Assembly: GCA_028571685.1 (NCBI GenBank)
Contig: CM053154.1
Coordinates: 12,370,001 to 12,434,000, forward strand
Direction of reading: 5' to 3'
Origin: Heterohyrax brucei
Taxonomy: Eukaryota > Chordata > Mammalia > Hyracoidea > Procaviidae
Length of the DNA stretch: 64,000 nt
The notes under the pieces were generated by a model, which was not told the origin of the DNA, did not search any database, and saw only the letters and a program-made list of their open reading frames with translations. Both the position numbers and the translations under genes were made by a program. Below are positions 44,411 to 55,391 of this stretch, piece after piece (positions within the stretch are counted from its first letter, which is position 1; every line of letters starts with the position of its first letter).

Positions 44411-45145
44411 CAATGAATTTTGATGGAGATCATGGTCTCAGGGAAAATCTAGTTCAATTGGCCTAACATAGCTTATAAAGGAAATGTTCTACATTCTACT
44501 TTGCTGAGTAGCATCTGGTGTCTTAGAGGCCTGTGAGCAGCCATAAAAGATGCTCCACTTGTCTCACCCCTTCAGGAGTAAGGGAGAATGAAGAAGAACA
44601 AAGATACAAGGGAAAGATTAGCTCAGAAGACTAATGGACCACATCTACCATGGCTCCCAGCAGGCTAAGTCCAGTACAACTAGATGGTGCCTGCCTACCA
44701 CCACTCACTGCTCTAACAGAGATCACAACAGAGGATTCCAAACAGAGCTGGCTAACAATGCACAACAAAGTTCTAATTCCCAAAGAAAACACCAGACTTA
44801 GTGGTTTACCAGAGACAGGAGAAACCCCCAGAATACGGCCCTCTGACATTCTTTTAGCTCAGTAATGAAGTCACTCCCAAGGTTCATCCTTCATGTAAAG
44901 ATGAGACAGCTTCATTAAACAAAATGAGACTAGAGGGACACACCAGCCCAGGGCAAGTACTAGAAGGCAGGAAGGGACAGGAAATCTGGTAATAGGGAAC
45001 CCAAAGTCAGGAAAGAAAACAGTAGACACGTCTTATTGTTGGTAACCAATGTCAAAAAACAGTATGTGTACTGACTGTTTAATGCAAAGCTAGTTTGTTC
45101 TGTAATGCTTCTTCTACAGCACAATTTAAAAAAATAAAAGAAAAA
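44411..45145 (+). repeat. L1 3'UTR, third type, copy 1
   Basis: GATGGAGATCATGGTCTCAGG, in part, GAGTAGCATCTGGTGTCTTAG, in part, CTCAGTAATGAAGTCACTCC, AAACTAGTTTG-like end, A-rich terminus at 45,125-45,145. Its first third matches the other L1 3'UTRs; the rest matches 59,415-60,095. Confidence 0.7.
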
Positions 45146-45204
45146 AATGAACTTTGAGAAAAGGTGGATGAAAGGTGTTTTGAGGTAAAAGAAATGAGAC
45201 ATTT

Positions 45205-45370
45205 ATTGTTGTTAGGTGCTGTCAAGTGGATTCCAACTTATAGCAACCCCGTGTGCAACACACCAAAACACTGCCAGGCCTCTGCCATCCTCACAGTCAC
45301 TGCTGTGTTCGAGCCTGTGATTGCTATCAGGTTGCTATTAGCCAGAATCAACTCGATGCCAATGGGAAAG
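45205..45370 (-). repeat. Second afrotherian SINE-like family, copy 3
   Basis: GTTGTTAGGTGCTGTCAAG, CCCCGTGTGCAACACACC, GCCATCCTCACAGTCACTGC. Truncated; followed by a sense tail-like CAGAATCAACTCGATGCC. Confidence 0.6.
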
Positions 45371-45459
45371 ACACATGGCATCAAGGAAAAAAACATAGTG
45401 ATGCCTCCCCCAGTGAATGAAATAACATCTCTGCCTGTCACACACAGGCACTGTGGTCA

Positions 45460-45949
45460 TTAAAGTTGTGTGTCACCCTGGCTGGGCCATAATTCTCAGT
45501 GGTTTGGCAATTATAACGTAGTCTGGCAGTCACATGTGACTACCTCCAACAATGGAGTCTGCTATAATAGGATCTCCTCTGTGATGTGACCTGCTGTAAG
45601 TAGCCAGTCAGTTGAAAAGGAGTTTCCTCCAACATGTGGCCTGCAAGAGATATAAGTGGATTTTCTGGCAAGGCTTGTAAGCTTTTGCTTGCTCTGGATC
45701 CTGCAGCTAGATCAGGTTTGTTTTTTACCTGATCTCCAGTTCTTGGGACTTGATCTAGCAGCTTACCTCCCATCTTGCCTACCGCTCTCGGGATGTGTTA
45801 ATTTACGAGCAAGACTCCTGTTGTCTGACCTGCCAGTTTTGGATTCACCAACCTTGTGGCTACGTCAATCGGGAGAGCCTCTATCTTGACCCATGGACTT
45901 GGGACCTTCCAGCCCCTACAATCACATGAGCCATTTCCTTGATATATAC

Positions 45950-45991
<42 letters not shown>

Positions 45992-46038
45992 GCTTTACTA
46001 CTGGTTTTGCTTCTCAGAAGAACCCAGCTTAAAACACT
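45460..46038 (+). repeat. LTR, ERVL/MaLR-like
   Basis: GTGTGTCACCCTGGCTGGGCC, in part, start; GGACTTGGGACCTTCCAGCC and CATGAGCCATTTCCTTG; end TGGTTTTGCTTCTCAGAAG, AACCCAGCTTAAAACA. An embedded (CA)n tract at 45,953-45,987. Confidence 0.6.
45953..45987. repeat. (CA)n microsatellite
   Basis: About 16 CA units. Confidence 0.95.
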
Positions 46039-47478
46039 CATAAACACAGAATAAAACAAGCTGGAAGGACACACCACAGGAACAGCCAAAACATAACTAC
46101 AGGATGTTCTAACCAGAATGCCAGAAAAGAAATACTTCTCAAACAAGTAAATGAAGGATTTCTGGACGGTATCCAGAAAAACAGATCTTGTAAAAGCTAT
46201 AATGGATCTTATTTAAAGAAACAAAAATAAGTGTTTCCACATAAGGTAATTTGGGGGAAAGTTTTCAATCTTTCCAGCAGATAAGTTTTATAATAGCATT
46301 TGAGTGTTTTGTTTTTTAACTCAGATAAACAAATACTAAATCCAAAATCCTTAAAGTGAGTGTTTCCTTCTGGGCCTACAAAGGACATTTCACCAGATGA
46401 TTTCATGTTTTAGCAAATGCCACCTCTCTTTTGTCACCTTGCTGAAACCTGTTCTTAGGTAGTAGTGACTACAGCAACTGAAGGTGCAGAAGTCATCTAC
46501 AAGACCTAACTTCAGCTCAGGGATGTTCACATGGGCCAAGATAAACTTGTGACAAACTTAAAGAATTCTAATGTTTCCATTCAATTTGCCACACGCTACT
46601 CTAACTGCTCTCCGGACCCTGGGACACCATGCTCCTCCTTTCCACTCCGTACTTCTGGTATTCATTCAGCCACCACTTGTCCCCTCCTCTCCACCCTCCC
46701 TTCTCACCTCTAGAGGAGCTGGTCCAACAGCCTCATATGTACAGTTAAGCCAAGAAGTACACACACCCCTTCCATCACTCTATGTCTTATCGTCCAGTCT
46801 GTTGTCTGAAGAACTGGATTCAGTATTGGTTTCAGCTCTGGGCTAGCAGCAAGTCCAAGGGCCATGTTCTCAGGGGATCCTCCAAGATGTCAGACCATCA
46901 ATTCCAGTCTTTTAAAAGAGTGCTAGATCTCCGCTTCCCTTTCTCTCGTGCTACATCAGGAACTCTACATTGTGTTCCCTGTCAGGGCAGTCTTTGTTAG
47001 TGATTGGGCACCATCTAGTTCTTCTGGTCTCCTCAGCTCACATTTTCATCATGTCTTTGATGTTCTTGGTTTTCATCTGCTGCAGGTGGGTTGGGACCAA
47101 CTGATGTTCCTTATATGGCTGCTTGCTGGCTTTTAAAATTCCAGGTGCCACTCACCAATATGGGATGCAGAACAGTCTTAGAAAAAAACTAGCTATGCCA
47201 GTTAACCTCGATGTACCCTGAAACCATGGTCCCCAGACCGTTGTCCTACTACTCTGCCCTTTAAAATATTGGCTTGTATTAAGAAAACCATTCAGCTTCA
47301 ATTGTGCTAACCCTCCTTCTACTGTGTACTGTCACTCCTTCACCTTGCCAAATTCCTGTGGACTAATGTATGAATAACCCTCAACCGAACCTCCCCACCC
47401 TTGTAGCTATCAAAGATTCCTTTCTTCTGTGCATAAACTTTTTCTTAAGTCCTTATAACAGAGATCTCATACAATATT

Positions 47479-47513
47479 CATGAGTTGGATCCAACTCAAC
47501 GCCACTTGGCTTT
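47479..47513 (+). mobile_element. Mini-insertion related to the AfroSINE tail
   Basis: CATGAGTTGGATCCAACTC then AACGCCACTTGGCTTTT, in sense; it separates L1 blocks that are normally contiguous (ACAATATT and TGTCCTTTTGC). No clear TSD. Confidence 0.6.
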
Positions 47514-49261
47514 TGTCCTTTTGCAGTAGACTTATTGCACCCAACATGATGTCTTCCAGGTTATGCATCCTAAAATCACTGTTGTTCTTTATCATTGCAT
47601 AGTGTTCTGTCGTGTATATGTACCACAGTTTGAATCCATTCATCTGTTGATGGGCACCTACATTGATTCCATCTTCTTGCTATCGTGGACAGTGTTGCAA
47701 TAAACATTCATGTGCCTGTATCTCTTTGTGTGACAGCCCTTATTTCTGTGGGATGTATTCCCAACAGTTGATCATATGGAGTTTCCATTTCTAGCTTTTT
47801 AAGAAAGTGCCACATAGCTTTCCAAAGAGGTTGTATCATTTTACATTCCCACCAGCAGTGTCGAGGAGTTCCAATCTCTCCACAGCCTCTCCAGCATTTG
47901 TTATGTTGTGTTTTTTAGATTCATGCCAGCCTTGTTGGGGTGAGATGGTATCTCATTGTAGTTTTGATTTGGATTTCTCTAATGGCTAACAATTGAAAGC
48001 ATCATCTCTTATGTATTTTGGCTGCCTAGTCATCTTCTTTGGTGAAGTGTCTGTCCATATCCTTTGCCCATTGTTTAATTGGGTTATTTGTCTTTTTCTT
48101 GTTGATAATGTGTAATACTTTGTAGATTATGGAGATTCAACCTCAGTCAGATTTGTGGTTGCCACATATTTGTCCCCAATCTGTAGGGGGTCTTTTTACT
48201 CTTTCAGTGAAGTCTCTGGAATGAGCATAAGCATTTCAATTTTACTAGTTTCTATTTATCAGCTTTCTCTTCTGCTGTTTGTGCTTCATCAGTAATATTT
48301 TGTAATCTGTTATGCCATGTATTATGGCCACCAGTGTTGTCCCTATTTTTTCTTCCATATCTTAATCATTTTAGATTTGATATTTAGATCTTTGGTCCAT
48401 TTTGAGTTAGTTTTTATGCAAGGTGTGTGATATGGGTGCTGTTTCAGTTTTTTACCAATGGATATCAAGTTTTGCCAACACCACTTGTTAAAGAGACTAT
48501 TTTTTCCCCAGGTCACAGACTTTGGGCCTTTGTTGAGTATCAACTGTTCATAGGCGAACTGTGTTATTCCTGGATTCTCTGTTCTGTCCCATTGGCCTAT
48601 ATATTTGTTTTTCCACCAGTACCAGGCTGTTTTGACTACTGTGGCATTGTAATGGGTTCTAAGGTCAGGTAACGTGAGGCTTCCCACTATGCTGCTTTTC
48701 TTAAGTAGCATTTTAATTATCTGGAGCTTTTTCCTTTTCCATAAAAAGTTGGTGATTTGCTTTTCCACTTCATTAAGAAATGCCACTGGAATTTGTATTG
48801 GGATTACACTCCATGTATACATCGCTTTGGGTAGAACAGACATTTTCACAATGTTAAGCCTTCCTCTCCATAAGCAAGGGAGGTTACTCCATTTATGTCT
48901 CCTATGGTCTCCTGTAGTAGGCTCTTGTAATTTTCTTTGTAAAGATCACTTACATCTCTGGTTAGATTTATTCCTAGATATTTTATCTTCTTGAGGACTA
49001 TTGTAAATGGTATTGATTTGGTGTTTTCCTCTTTGATGGTCTCTTTGTTGGTGTAAAGCAATTCAACTGATTTATTTTCTCTTATGTCCTGATAGTTTGC
49101 TGAATTCTTCTTTCAGTAGGTTTTTTGTGGATTCTTCAGGGTTTCCTGTCTATAAGATAATATTATCTACAAATAGAGATGCTTTTACTTCTTCTTTACA
49201 AATGCAAATGCCCTTTGTTTTTTTCTGAATGCTCTGGCTAGAACCTCCAGCACAATGCTGA

Positions 49262-49298
49262 GCCAAGCCAAGTGCCATCGTGTCGGATCCGACTCATG
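49262..49298 (-). mobile_element. Mini-insertion (37 bp) with perfect 9-bp TSD
   Basis: GCCAAGCCAAGTGCCATCG then TGTCGGATCCGACTCATG, flanked by CAATGCTGA on both sides (49,253-49,261 and 49,299-49,307), inside L1 ORF2. The TSD shows it transposed as a unit of this size. Confidence 0.85.
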
Positions 49299-49602
49299 CA
49301 ATGCTGAATAATGTGGTAATAATGGGTGTCCTTATCTGGCTCCTGTCCTCAGGGTGAATTCTTTCAGTCTCCACTCAGGATAACGTTGGCTATCAGTTTT
49401 GCATAGATGCCTGTTACTATGTTGAGGAGTTGCCCTTCTGTTAGGAGGAAGGGGAGTTACAATGTTTCTGGCAATTTTGCATTTGACTCCCCTACGACGC
49501 CCTTTGAGGGAAAGGAATGGCATTCCCTTCGTCATTTCTCTGTTGAACTTGTGTGTAGAACAAGACATCTGAGACCAAACCAGTGTACAATCAATTAGCC
49601 CA

Positions 49603-49785
49603 TTACCAAAAAGGAAAAAAGAAAAAACCAAACCCACTGCTACAGAATCTATTCTGACTCATAGCAACCCTGCAGCCTAGAGTAGAACTACCCCACAAAG
49701 TTTCCAAGGACAGACTGGTGGGTTCGAACCACAGACTTTGTGGTTAGCAGCTGAGCTCTCCACCACTGCACTAGTAGTGTTCCAC
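49603..49785 (-). repeat. AfroSINE, short form
   Basis: A-rich left end, CCCACTGCTACAGAATC, GGGTTCGAACCACAGAC, CACCACTGCACTAG. TSD TTAGCCCA (49,595-49,602 and 49,786-49,793). Confidence 0.9.
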
Positions 49786-49793
49786 TTAGCCCA

Positions 49794-50566
49794 CTGGACA
49801 TACCAAGCAAGTGGCACTGGTTCAGAGAAACAAGGGCCCATTGAGGGTTTCAGTGGTGCAGAGCTTCCTGGAGAACATGGGAGTGGTTAGGCCTTGAAAG
49901 AAAGGCGGAATCGTGACACAGCGTCAAATAGGACAAGCTGTTGGGGCCACCTGGCAAAAACAACTCAGACAGCAAGAGGGCAAGTCCACTGGGAGAATGG
50001 CTACCATACTTTGGCTTCTCCAAAGGGTGCAGAGGCCCAGCCAGTGGGACACTGGGTAAGAAGCCACAGAGGACATGAATTCTGATAGAAGAAAACCATA
50101 TCTCCTCCAGAGTCTGGGAGAGCCACACAATACTTTGCAGGTGGCTCATCTGAGAGGCAGAGGTCTTGGGATGGACTGGAGAGGCAGAATGATATTGTTG
50201 CTACTGGGTTTAGGGCAAACCAGGACAATGCAAATGAGAACAGAGATGTCACTCAAAGGGAACAGTAAAACCCGGCAGGGCTCACCAAGACACTCAGGGT
50301 CTGGTACACAGAGTAGGGACACATTTAACACTGTCTTACCAAGACAAACAGGCCATCCTGCAGTTACTCTTCCCTTTTCTATTCAAAGGCTAGTCATGTA
50401 AACATCTGCGTCTTGTTTTGACCAGTGCTGGAGAATGTTCATTAACACAAGCTTTTGCCAACATAAAAAAATAAAAAACTATTTCAGGTATTGAAATGAA
50501 ACATAAATAACTCCATTTTTGAACCTCAGATTCCATTTTGAGGAAGGGACCAGTGAAAATTCAGGG
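49794..50566. other. Intergenic, no recognised gene
   Basis: Overlapping frames of up to 108 codons on both strands (49,850-50,401) reflect chance absence of stops in GC-richer DNA; no domain, splice or repeat signal seen. Confidence 0.35.
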
Positions 50567-50992
50567 TGTTAGAGCTAGAGGCTTCGGGACCAACTTAACA
50601 GGGATTAACAGGAAACACCATAGGGTAATTACACCATAACTATGCCTTTGCCTTGCAAAAGATAGGGCCTGGAGACAGCCTTACAAATAACCCCTGCAGC
50701 CAGCCCTAACCACAGTCTAGTAAAACATCCACTAGCGGGTACATTTTGTAACTTACAGAAATTCTATATGGCCTCAGCCAATCAATGTAAAGGTCAGCTC
50801 CCCCTCTCTACTTTGCAGTTTTACAGTTTAAATACTGCACACAAAAGAAGCCTGGGGTCGCCCTCTGCTCTACATAGTTTGGGGTGCGTCCCTGGTGCAC
50901 CAGTCTTTTTCTTATTGGGCACATTTTTAGTAAAACTTAACTTTCAAAAAGAAAACTGCGTCGCATCTTGAAATCCAAACCCCAACACAGGC
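50567..50992 (+). repeat. LTR, probable class I ERV
   Basis: Starts TGTTAGAGCTAGAGG; CAGCCAATCAATG (CCAAT box); TTTAAATACTGC as TATA-like; ends CCAAACCCCAACA. CAGG occurs on both sides. Confidence 0.55.
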
Positions 50993-51399
50993 AAAAAACA
51001 ACAAATTGTCCCACTTTCCTATAATTTATTCCTTCCTTTCAAAAGTATCCTTTGAAAATGTTTCTTCTTGTGCAAAAAAGGAAGAAAAAGAAATGAACTT
51101 TGTGACTGCCTAGGTGTTTCAAAGAAAAAAAAGGCAGGAAGTAGACTTGCAAGTGTGTGAAAAATTATCTTTCTGCCTTACAGGCTTCTCTTTATTATCA
51201 TCTATTTAGTTATTTATTATTGTGATGGGGGCATGTGTGACCCTAATATCTCACATTTTCTCCTTTTCAAAATGGGTGACAGCTTGACACAATTAATGCC
51301 ATAATGATAGTCTAAGGAACCTCTATGTTATTACATCAGCAGCACTGATCTCTTTTCGAAGGGGTGCAGGGCCTTCAGCCACCTTGGTCTCCCTCGTCT

Positions 51400-51870
51400 T
51401 CTTTGTTCTCTTAGGAGACAGACTTCACTCAGCCTGCACGACAGCAGCTAGACAGGCTGCCTGGTGCTTCTGCTCTGTAACTTTCTTTCTTGCTCCTTGT
51501 ATCAGTCAGAATAAACTTGGTAGGCTAGTTCCATGGACCAAGAGATTTTTCTGTGTTTGTTCTGCCTGTTATAAACACACAGATTAGAGTCCAGATGTCC
51601 AGCATGTAGATCTTTAACAGTTTCTTGTAGCTGTTTTGTGATGCATACAAACACCTGCAGGCTACATGCTTGAAAATACTAAGTAATCCTTGACAAAATG
51701 GTATACAAGCTCTGATGCAGAAATTGCTTTTGGGCACTCCATAAAAGACAGCCTGGGTTCCTATCAGAACTCCCCGCTGGTGTCACCGCCTAATAAACTT
51801 TATCTCTTTCTGACCTGGAGTACGTTTTAGCAGCTTGACTGCTTGAAGATACACACCCCAATCAGGTATC
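51400..51870 (+). repeat. LTR, probable
   Basis: CCATAAAAGACAGCC (TATA-like) then CCTAATAAACTTTATC (poly(A) signal) about 50 bp later and a TTGACTGCTTGAAGATACA end. 5' boundary uncertain. Confidence 0.5.
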
Positions 51871-51894
51871 ACATAATACAAAATTCAGCATTTT

Positions 51895-52140
51895 AATGAG
51901 TACAATTCAGGAACATCTGGTACATTCACAATGCTTTGTAACCATCATACCTAATTACAGAACTTTTTTATCACTCAGGAGGGAACCCATACCCACTACA
52001 GGATCACTGTCTATTCCCCATTCCCTCCAGCCCATCAGTCACTCATCTGCTTTCTGCCTCTGGGAATTTGCCTAGCCTGGATATTTTACACACACAGAAT
52101 CATACAGTATGTGACCCTGTATATAATGAGACTCCCTACC
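51895..52140 (-). repeat. Old L1 (L1M-type) 3'UTR, antisense
   Basis: GGTACATTCACAATGC, ACCATCATACCTAATTACAG, GGGAATTTGCCTAGCC, ACACAGAATCATACAGTATG. Confidence 0.75.
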
Positions 52141-52514
52141 TTCCATAACAATTTTATCAAAGAGCTACAGACTTGCACTGTGCCTGAAACACAGTAGGCA
52201 CCCCAAAACACCAAGTCTGCTTCCTCAGCTCAATTCCTGAGATTAGTATTGAGAGGGCTATAGCCGTCCTGTCCACTTTAGTTTCTCCAGGACCCAGGAG
52301 GGCTCTCCCAAGTGGCCTTGTTTCACAGGTTTCAGGTTAGAGGCACAGCCTTAAAGAGCACAAAAGTTATGCATCCCAGCCAACAGCAAGCTCTTCCCAA
52401 TGTTCTAAGCCCTGCTCTTTGCTCCACGAGTGAATGCTACTAAGTAATCACAGAAAGACAAAACACCAAAACTTCACAAAATTTTCTGATGAAAATCATA
52501 CCCCAAACATTCAC

Positions 52515-52665
52515 CTAGCTCCTTTTGCATTTCGCTCAGTCATGTCTTTCAGTGGCCTCTAATCTTTCCCATGCCCTACCTCTTTCCGCCAGGCTACCCC
52601 TCCCCACCTTTTAGGTCACTTCCTCAGGGAGACCCACCCTGACACCCCCACTGGTGCTATGTCAA
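52515..52665 (+). repeat. L2 LINE 3' end
   Basis: GTCACTTCCTCAGGGAGACC, CACCCTGACACCCCC; the standard L2 terminus. Confidence 0.7.
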
Positions 52666-52971
52666 GGAAACCAGGGGCGGGGGGTGTTCAGGACACCATT
52701 CTCCACACTTTTGAGTATGTGTGAAAATACCCATAGTGTAGTCTTTTAAAAGACATTCTTGAGCACAAGAAATGGAAAAAAATGGTGGGCTATCCCCCAG
52801 TACATCAGTTCTGTGGCCCCCAAGTCAGCTCTGTGGCTCACTTGCTTGCCAGTGGGCAGATGCATTCACCATCCTGACGATGCATCCTTGGCAATGCCCG
52901 GTCTGTCACACATTCTGTCACACAATCTCAGCACACATTGTGATCATCTAACATTTAGAGTTTATACCACC

Positions 52972-53150
52972 AGAAACCCTGGTGGCCTACTGGTTAAGTG
53001 TTATAGCTGCTAACTAAAAAGTCAAGAGTTCAAATCTGCCGGGTGGTCCTTGGAAACTCCATGGGGCAGCTCTACTCGGCTCTATAGGGTCACTATGAGC
53101 TGGAATCCACTTGACTGCAGTGGGTTTGGGTTTTGCTTTTGTTGACAGCA
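52972..53150 (+). repeat. AfroSINE, short form
   Basis: GAAACCCTGGTGGCCTACTGG to GGAATCCACTTGACTGCAG and a GGGTTTGGG tail. Confidence 0.9.
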
Positions 53151-53313
53151 CCCAAACTCATCGCACCTGACCTGAGACTGAAAGTCACAGTAAACAACCT
53201 GTAAACTAGCGTCAACAACTTCTAATCATTTCAGAAGTGTTCTGTGAGCCAACGAGTTTCAGGAGATCTACAACAGAGCTGCCAATTTTAAAGCAGGAAA
53301 ATAATAAGGTGAC

Positions 53314-54251
53314 AAGGGTCTTCCAATAAGGATGTCCTATTTTTGACAGCTCACAGTGGCAATATTTGTGGAGCTATAGCAGCCACATTCATCATGTTTA
53401 TTAATCTTGACAAATAGCTATCAAAAGTTACACCATTCCACAATGCATAATAATTATTGAAGCTTATTATCAAAATGAGTGTTCTGTTCACCATTCTGTG
53501 ACTTATGTGAAATTTACGATGGCACATCATCATCCCACCGACACAACAATTTGATGTTTAATCAATAGAACTGAGACACCTAGCTCTGTCTGCCAATCAG
53601 CCAATACCTGTGCCTGAACAAACCGCATGCTCCAGTGAGAACATCACCACCACGGTCAGAGTGGACATGAGAATCCATCCCGATCAATTTCTCACCAAGC
53701 ACAAGAACTGTGCCTTTTGTAGACCAGTTTGGCAGATTTTGCATCTGGACTTGAAGCTCTACCCTTACAAAATTGTTTTAACTCAAGAACTGAAGTCCAA
53801 CAACCATAGATTGCACTCTACATTTGCTGAATGGGCTCTGGAGCAATTGGAAGTTGACCCTGCTTTTGGCCAGGAAGTCATCTTCAGCGGTGAGGCAGGG
53901 ATGAACAGTTGTGTTAACTGTTGCATTTTGAGCAATGAAAATCCAATGGAGATTCTAGAATGTCCCCTTTATCCAAAAAAGAAGTTACTGTTTGGTGCAG
54001 GCTTTGGTGCAGTGGAATCATTGACCCTTATTTTTTTCCAAGATGAACGAGGAGAGGCTGTGACTGTCAAAGGCAAAAGATATCAGGCTCTGATAGCTAT
54101 TCCGGGCCCCATCTGGAAGGTGGCCATTTACCCAAAGTTCTTTTCAACACATAATACCATCATACGTACTTCCAAATAATGAAATAAAACTGTATCATTT
54201 ACACAACTTGTTTTATTCAAGTTCAAAGAATATCCTTACTGGAAGACCCTT
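53314..54251 (+). mobile_element. Tc1/mariner-like DNA transposon, internally deleted, with TIRs
   Basis: A 938-bp element bounded by 20-bp terminal inverted repeats: AAGGGTCTTCCAATAAGGAT (53,314) and, on the complement of the right end, AAGGGTCTTCCAGTAAGGAT (54,251); 19 of 20 match. TA follows the right end; the left flank is GAC, so the TA duplication is not intact. It carries a transposase remnant but lacks the region for the second and third catalytic acids. Flanking DNA is single-copy. Confidence 0.8.
53610..54179 (+). pseudogene. Transposase remnant, IS630/Tc1/mariner superfamily
   Basis: A 189-codon frame, long for a fossil. Residues 8-60 fit the linker region seen in arthropod-type transposases of this superfamily (an ENI-TTVR helix, then W-ILH-DL-LYPYKI-LTQELK). 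Residues 75-95 match FAEWALEQLE-DP-F and V-FSGEAG, where the family has FSDEAHF: the first catalytic Asp is Gly here. Residues 105-155 match ENP-EI-E-PL-P-K, then FFQDE-GEAVTV-G-RY. After RYQALI the family sequence stops, so the catalytic half is missing by deletion. Homology probably extends upstream of the ATG to about 53,530 with stops. It cannot encode an active enzyme. Confidence 0.75.
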
Positions 54252-54314
54252 TATCACGGAGGGTACAGTTGGAGGAAGGAAAAAAGATGTCTTCTTGATT
54301 GCTGCCCCATGACG

Positions 54315-54475
54315 GAAAATCCTGGTGGTACAGTGGCTAAGTGCTACATCTGCTAACCAAAAGGTCAGCAGTTCAAATCCACCAGGTTCTCCTTGGAAAC
54401 CCTATGGGGCAATTCTGCTCTGTCCTATAGGGTTGTTATGAGTTAGAATCGACTGGATAATTTTTTTTAAAACCC
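54315..54475 (+). repeat. AfroSINE, short form
   Basis: AATCCTGGTGGTACAGTGGC to GAGTTAGAATCGACTGG. Confidence 0.9.
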
Positions 54476-54869
54476 CTGATGAGGTATGACAGGGCATCAG
54501 GGCCTACAGAAGATGGCCATGGGTGCTTTCTCTAGCCCGCTGTCTTGTGGAAAAGGCAGGCAGATAAGTAGGAGTATCCCTCACCTACATCCCTAGCTAG
54601 TTCCACAGCTCCCAGTCTGTGGGAGGTGAAGGGAAGGTAGGACAATGGGGGTACTTGCCAGGACTCCCACCTAAGAGGCAGAGGTTATCCATAGATAAAG
54701 GAATCTGGACACTGGAGCTTTCTTATACTACCCAGTTTCTGTTAAGCTCAATTTGTCAGTGAAACACCAACACAAGGCTGCCAGCCAGAGGAAAATGTAA
54801 TGGGAAGCACAAGGAGGTAAGCCAGCTGACAGTTCATCCACAGCTTGGCAGGAGGATGGCAAGAGCGGG
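54476..54869. other. Intergenic, no recognised feature
   Basis: Nothing recognised. Confidence 0.35.
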
Positions 54870-55386
54870 ACAGTAATGTCAGCACCTCAACTCTTAAAGG
54901 CACTCCATCCTATAACTCCACTCAGAAGACCTCACCCTGAGGAACAGATGCATGGTCAGCCAGATGCCATTTTGTTAAGTTCCACTGAGAACCACAGCCC
55001 ACAGAAAAACAAACACAGGAGCGAAAACTCAGCCCAGAGAAAAACAAACCCAGGAGCGAAATCTCCCTTGAAAAGCACGTTTCCACAAGGCCGGCAGCCG
55101 CTGTTATGGCGGCTGGGCAGAACTGTGATGCTGCTTGGCCTTAGGCAGGGCTTCTGTGCAACTGAGCCAACCTGAGGACACAGGCAGCATCATACGCACT
55201 GTTCACCAATCCCAGTGGACTTGCCCCTGAACTTGCCCTGAAGAGCCCACTCCTCAGCTGTTTCTTCCCCATATATAAACTCCTGCGTCTGCCAGAGAGC
55301 CACACAGGCCTCCCTGTGGTCCTTCCCTTGGCCAACCAAATGAAGTTTTTCCTTTGCCTTAGCAGACTGCATGTTACGCCAAGCGA
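54870..55386 (+). repeat. LTR with tandem U3 repeat
   Basis: CCCCATATATAAACTCC as TATA box near 55,272 and a CT-rich downstream end at the next LTR's TSD. A 35-bp tandem unit lies at 54,996-55,065. Boundaries approximate; no poly(A) signal seen. Confidence 0.5.
54996..55065 (+). repeat. 35-bp tandem duplication within LTR
   Basis: Two copies (54,996-55,030 and 55,031-55,065), three mismatches, each with GAAAAACAAAC and CAGGAGCGAAA. Confidence 0.85.
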
Positions 55387-55391
55387 ACCAG

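Larger units (their letters stand above)
46545..49437 (-). mobile_element. L1, antisense, ORF2 3' half and 3'UTR
   Basis: Minus-strand L1. 46,545-47,478 is 3'UTR (same type as 13,515). 47,514-49,437 is ORF2: the longest frame (48,343-48,849, 168 codons) is the ORF2 region after the RT domain, with KMSVLPKAMYTW, NFLWKRKK and YYKATV-like elements in standard order. Frame at 48,846-49,061 continues upstream. The 5' end is cut at 49,437, before the catalytic motif. Stops and shifts throughout. Two mini-insertions (47,479 and 49,262) lie within. Confidence 0.9.

Noticed and set aside
45798-46146. CV-repeat frames
   Set aside because: Translation of a (CA)n microsatellite.
49850-50401. Overlapping 99- and 108-codon frames on opposite strands
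   Set aside because: No codon-like composition difference, motif or splice signals; both strands open together as expected by chance in GC-richer DNA.
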